Source of the DNA: Rhododendron vialii
Lineage: Eukaryota; Streptophyta; Magnoliopsida; Ericales; Ericaceae
Assembly: GCF_030253575.1 (NCBI RefSeq)
Contig: NC_080557.1
Location: 771,501 to 835,500, forward strand
Reading direction: 5' to 3'
Length of the DNA: 64,000 nt
The notes below the pieces were generated by a model. The model was not told the origin of the DNA, did no database searches, and was given only the letters and a program-made list of their open reading frames with translations. Both the position numbers and the translations under genes were made by a program. Positions 59,575 to 64,000 of the stretch are shown piece by piece. Every line of letters starts with the position of its first letter. Position 1 is the stretch's first letter.

Positions 59575-61933
59575 CTAAAGGTCGTACCCTGCTACTATGT
59601 CCATCAATGTGTTCAAATTTTGAGTCGATCTCCCTTTGGGTCCAAAAGCCTTCAAAGCAAACTCTTTGTACTTTCCAACTTGCTCCCTCAATTCCTTCCC
59701 CTTCTCATGGGACAAAACCAGTTCAAGGGCAGACATTGTGCTACCTTCTGTGAAGACTCCACCCTCCACCCTCACCCCAATCTTCCACACATTCTCCACC
59801 ATCCACGCGTCCACCTGTTGATCCCCGAAGAACGGCCTACCGATGATTGGCACGCCGGCCTCGACGCTCTCCATCACCGAATTCCAGCCGCAGTGGGTTA
59901 AGAAAACCCCGACTGAGCGATGCTCTAAAACTTGCACCTGAGGCGCCCACGGCACTATTTTCCCTAGCTCACTTGTTCTCTTCAGGAATCCTTCCGGTAG
60001 ATGTTGTTTGAAATTGTCTCTGAGAGACCAGAGAAACGGTGTGCTTCTAGCTTCTAGTGCTTCAGCTAACGCCGCTAGCTGTTCAAAATAAATTACAACG
60101 TTATATATATAATTGTACATTTTAAGAGTTCAAGCTTAATTTTAGTACACTACCTCAACCGGTGGCGGTGTAGCCACAGATCCAAAGCCGATGTACGCCA
60201 CTGAAGCTGCTTTACGCCGGTCCAACCACGGGATACACCCGTACTCATCCAAGTTGGACGACGGCAGTGGTGATATCGAGTTGAACGGGCCACAGGTGAG
60301 GAGCTTCTGAAACTTCGACGCGAGAACTTTCATGGGTTCAGGTTCCAGTTCGTCGAAGGAGTTTATGGCAACTGCGGTCGCTTTGTGCAAAACCTGGCCC
60401 ATTTTGTATAGCATCATTGAGAAGGGTGATTCTAAGTTTCCATACACGACTCCGCTGGGCAAGTCCCCGAGTCGTACCTCCGAAAATCCCGGGACGAATT
60501 TCACGATTTCGTCTTCGCGTCCAGCAGTATCTGTGTGTATCAAGAAGTAGTCCATCAATTATTGAATCACAAGTGTTAGAGTACATGAAAACAAAACATG
60601 AAAGGGTCCATGAAATTCGAATGAATGGTTCAGAAAACAAAACATGAAAGGGTCCATGAAAGATGTGAATCTAAACCGTTCATTCCAGTTTCTTGGACCA
60701 TTTCATATTTTGTTGTCATGTATCATACTATTCCTCTTATTGAATCGTTAAATGAGCTAAATAAATGAAGCAACATCTCTGAGGTAGTTTTAGAGTTAGA
60801 TAATGTCTTGAACCAAAGATTAGAAAAGAATACTCACTCCGTCCCCTTTTTGGTTTTATTGTTCTAAAATTATTGTCCCAGTTGAAAAGTCAGGGGAAAG
60901 AAGCAGTGAGTTTACTCTTTTACCCTTACTTTTTGAAATTAAGCACATGCAATGATGCTATTTTGAAACGTAGAAGGGAAAAAAATATGATATTTCCTAA
61001 TAAGTTGAGATCTCCAAAAGAGACCGATAAATTGGAACCGAGTGAGTAGTCAAGCAGCAAAAGCTATGTGGTGCCCGGGGCACCACCTAGCAGGTGGTAT
61101 GTAATGACATAAACCTTTTGTCCCTTCCGATACCATTGCATCCTGATATAATGCAAAATCGCAAGTGTATGGGCCGTTTTTCCGTTAAGTGTCAGTCCGG
61201 TTTTAATTCATGAACCGGTTGACAACTGATATATACTTGACCCTTGCATGTAATTTAGGAGATGAACAAGTTTTTTTTTTTCAAAAAAACGATTTTGAGA
61301 TCGACAACCGTGACAACCGATTTCTACTGCGTATCGTTTGACACTTCCGATACTGTTATACCACGATCACTAGCTAGCTACTTCATATTTTAAACCTTGG
61401 TTAATTATGTTTATAGCTTACACCCAATTATCAACCGGAAATTACTTACCATGCATTCCAACAGTTTCCCTGATAAGATCAGTATAACAATGAGCCGCAA
61501 GTGAGCATGCCCCCGACGTCCACAGCGCGACCCACGGCACCCCCATCTCCTCTGCCAACTCGCATGAGAACCACATAAACGCATCCGACACCACACAATC
61601 AATCCTCCGCCCGGTCTCCTCCTCAGCCGCCTTCATCCCGGCCTCAAAGCTCTCCTTCCCTGCCGCCAGGAACAAGTTGATGTCTTCATGGTGCTTCCCT
61701 GAGAACACGAACCCCTCGGGAACGCCGTCCGATGTGGCGTGAGGTCTTATGTTGTTTTCGCGATTTTCGGATGGGAACAGGGTTTGGATGGATTGAGGAG
61801 TGCTGAAGAAGGAGAAAGTGACGTTGGGAGCGGCAGAGGCGAGGCGGCGGATGATGCTGAGGATTGGGGCGGCGTGTGTGGAGAATGGGAATGGCAAAAC
61901 GGCGACGTGTCGGTCTTTTGAGGAATTGGTCAT
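59575..61933 (-). CDS. UDP-glycosyltransferase, UGT78-type flavonoid/anthocyanidin 3-O-glycosyltransferase
   Basis: Three minus-strand exons, 61933-61450, 60530-60154 and 60078-59575, join at GT-AG sites (GTAAGT/CACACAG and GTAGTG/GAACAG) into 454 residues, the usual length for this family. The catalytic His is H20 (PFSTHAAP) and its partner Asp is D117 (VVSDAF). The 44-residue PSPG box runs from W331 ([10 protein letters not shown]) to Q374 (FFGDQ). A final Gln is typical of glucosyltransferases, whereas several galactosyltransferases have His. The N-terminal [17 protein letters not shown] and the VATPPPVE region match the UGT78 group, which moves glucose from UDP-glucose to the 3-OH of anthocyanidins and flavonols in the cytosol; substrate and sugar are inferred, not proven. 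The last 75-bp intron and the 919-bp first intron hold no coding signal; the first contains a Stowaway-like MITE. All frames are intact, so the gene looks functional. Confidence 0.9.
60833..61046. mobile_element. Stowaway-like MITE in UGT intron 1
   Basis: About 214 bp with imperfect inverted ends (CTCACTCCGTCCCC at the left, GGAACCGAGTGAG at the right) flanked by TA on both sides, the Tc1/mariner-type target duplication. AT-rich and non-coding inside. It lies fully within intron 1, so splicing is probably unaffected. Confidence 0.6.
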
Positions 61934-62057
61934 GGTTTGTTTTTGTGATGGCTCTGGGGTTTGTTAAGTGCGAGAGAGAGAGATGCTATAAAGATAAGGA
62001 ACACGAACTTGGGAATTACAATGAAACAGAATAAGCGAGTAACATAAGAAAAGCAGA

Positions 62058-62065
62058 TTTATATA
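62058..62065 (-). promoter_or_regulatory. TATA box of the UGT gene
   Basis: TATATAAA on the minus strand lies about 125 bp before the ATG at 61933. The leader between them carries a short CT microsatellite (GAGAGA on the plus strand near 61974), common in plant 5' leaders. Confidence 0.5.
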
Positions 62066-63849
62066 CTGAGAGAGAGAGAGAATGGTGGTGGGCTCGTGGG
62101 ATTGTGAACTGGTTGTTGGGAGTGAGGTTGAGGATATAGTCTGAGGAAAGTGAGGGGGGTTAGCACAAGGGTACTCGTACCTTTCAATAAAAGACACAAC
62201 TACCCCACTTTTGCCCCTCATTAATTTGTCAACAGGATTTGCACGGTTCCTATGGCTTAGCTATTAGCTAATGGCTTATTGACATTTTTGCTCCCGAAAC
62301 TATTTATATGCATAAGTCTGTGTTTGAAATTATGCCAAAATAACACCGAACCGATCCAATAATATTAATATTTGTTGAACTGTTGATACACTAGCAACCT
62401 AAGAACAACTTTGACCTCAACTAAAATATCCAGCCATTTAGGGTCTTCGTGGAAAATTGGGAGAGAAGGTGCGTGGGGGACTGGACTTCATGGAAAATTG
62501 ATTATGCACAATTGCGCGCAAGAACCTAGTGGGGCATAATCCACCGGGAAGGACCGGCACAATATGAGGAGATACTCACAATGCAATTTTGCATGAATTG
62601 TACCGGGTCACGATGGATCATCCGCCGAGAATAAACATTGAGTCGTGCAACTCATTAGCAGTGGTTGGGTTGTGCGGTTGCTTTCCAGGCTAGTATTGGT
62701 CCGACGACTCAGCAGCTATTGGCTCCACGTGGGCATCAGGTGACAATGCTCAGCCACGTAAGGTTCGACTATAATGCTCAGACCCATTCCGCTAAGATTT
62801 TTATTTTTTAACTACTTATTTTTTGTTTTACGGGACATATTATTCTCTCAATATACATCACCTTTAAATAAAAAAAGCACTTACTCCTATTTGAAAAATA
62901 AGTACTTATTTTCATTAGAGGAATGGGGACGTTTACTGAAGCCCAAAACATAAAAGGCTGTTCTAATTAATTTGAGACCTAAAATAAGCCCGAAAGGCTG
63001 GATGGTACAATCCAATCTCTGCTTTCGGCCCACACAAAATTGGCCTCAGTTGCCTCATAATGGACAGGTGTCTATGGGCCGGACCCAATTACATTTCATT
63101 ATACTTGTGAGTGTTAGTTACAGATTACCTCCTTAAACTATCACATTTTTGTACTTTAACCCCTCCAACTGAAAAAATCTACACCTTGCTCTCTTGATCT
63201 ATCAAGGAGTTCTGACAATTTAATACTATTATTTTGTGGAACAGCTTAGAGATAGTCCGAATTTATCCCGAGTCCTGACAATTTCGTCAATCACCATGAA
63301 AAGATATCCTCTGTTTAATCATTCAAGGATTTCTGTAAAATGAAAAATTAGATGGTAGGACAAGTGTTATTTCTTAAGGGAAATTCATTTTAGCACTCCT
63401 TTTTTTCTTTAATACTAAGGAACTCCCTATTTAATCCTTATCCATGTGGAACGGCAAATTTTTCATTTAAACATTTGTTCTACAAACATAAAAATGTTAA
63501 TCTTGTAATCTACACAAATAAAAAGGAGTGAAAAATTCATTTCACTTTAAACTACACAAATATTGCAGAAAAAAAGGAAAGAAAAATGATTTCTACACTT
63601 GGTTTATATGCATTAACAGTTTTATTAATGTTTATAATTGCGAATTTACAACAATACACTGTCTTGAATTAAGCATAAAATGGAAATACTTGTGTTGGAA
63701 TTTTACTATATACCTACCTAGGGGGTATACCAACAGAAAAGTAGTAGAAAAATCATTCTGCATAAGAAAATGCATTATATGGGCTAGTACAACATACATT
63801 AGTAAAGGAACACAACCTTCACACCGAACTTGGGGGGCATATATGCTGC
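62066..63849. other. Intergenic region upstream of the UGT gene
   Basis: About 1.8 kb with no gene I can support. An open frame at 63528-63944 runs through AT-rich DNA into a MITE and has no recognisable domain. Short inverted words (ACTTATTTTTTG and related) near 62805-62920 suggest another AT-rich repeat. The first few hundred bases probably include the UGT promoter. Confidence 0.5.
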
Positions 63850-63995
63850 ATGTTGTGGACAATTCGAGCCTTTGGATCGTGGATCCGACAACTCGGATCT
63901 CATCTCGGCAATGGACGTCTGAGAACCCTTTATTGCCAAGATGAGATCCTAAGCTATTGGATGCACGATCCGACGGCCGAGATTGTGCACAAAAC
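63850..63995. mobile_element. Hairpin MITE at the window edge
   Basis: Two arms of about 60 bp fold back: GGATCTCATCTCGGCAATGG pairs with TTGCCAAGATGAGATCC, and the outer part GGATCGTGGATCCGA pairs with the region GGATGCACGATCCGA. The right boundary is close to, or beyond, the end of the window. Confidence 0.7.
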
Positions 63996-64000
63996 CCATG

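Noticed and set aside
63528-63944. 138-codon plus-strand frame near the window end
   Set aside because: Runs from AT-rich DNA into the hairpin MITE; Cys/Tyr/Ile-rich without domain.

Overview
This window is nuclear DNA from a flowering plant, most likely a eudicot. Genes are intron-split and sparse, the DNA is AT-rich, and most of it is transposable elements: plant L1-type LINEs, Ty3/gypsy LTR pieces, hAT and Mutator-like elements, and MITEs. The UGT78-type glycosyltransferase also fits a eudicot. I cannot name the species; a woody lineage such as Ericales is only a guess.

Bases 1 to about 55,850 are a tandem segmental duplication. Four units can be recognised: unit 1 about 1-28,389, unit 2 28,390-45,104, unit 3 45,105-53,945, and a partial unit 4 53,946-55,850. 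The unit borders are phased arbitrarily on a shared block near 29-330, 28,391-28,710, 45,108-45,420 and 53,957-54,290. Units 1, 2 and 3 each carry one minus-strand gene for a small protein with three RanBP2-type zinc fingers, with a leader exon, a TATA box and two coding exons. Units 2 and 3 are the closer pair. In unit 1 the last intron and 3' exon have been replaced by a LINE, and the usual stop codon is lost.

The units differ in length mainly because each gathered its own transposons. Because the other units often keep the empty site, many insertions can be delimited to the base with their target-site duplications (TSDs). Unit 1 holds a minimal 27-bp LINE insertion, several MITEs, a 1.5-kb hAT element inside a SINE-like element, a Mutator-like element with internal repeats, the 3' end of a chromodomain gypsy element, two TGATGCAG-type solo LTRs, and a 7.4-kb LINE whose 5' part is inverted and which is itself interrupted by a probable solo LTR. 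Unit 2 holds a double fold-back MITE and several insertions of a second LINE family, one with a still-open reverse transcriptase frame.

Right of the array lie two ordinary genes: a secreted EG45-domain (plant natriuretic peptide-like) protein on the plus strand (57,429-58,252), and a complete three-exon UGT78-type flavonoid/anthocyanidin 3-O-glycosyltransferase on the minus strand (61,933-59,575). They converge and have no obvious functional link to each other or to the zinc-finger genes. The last 2 kb is intergenic DNA with one hairpin MITE at the edge. I found no tRNA, rRNA or CRISPR array, and no clearly new multi-gene system. The most interesting content is the zinc-finger gene array and the record of transposition that its paralogous empty sites reveal.
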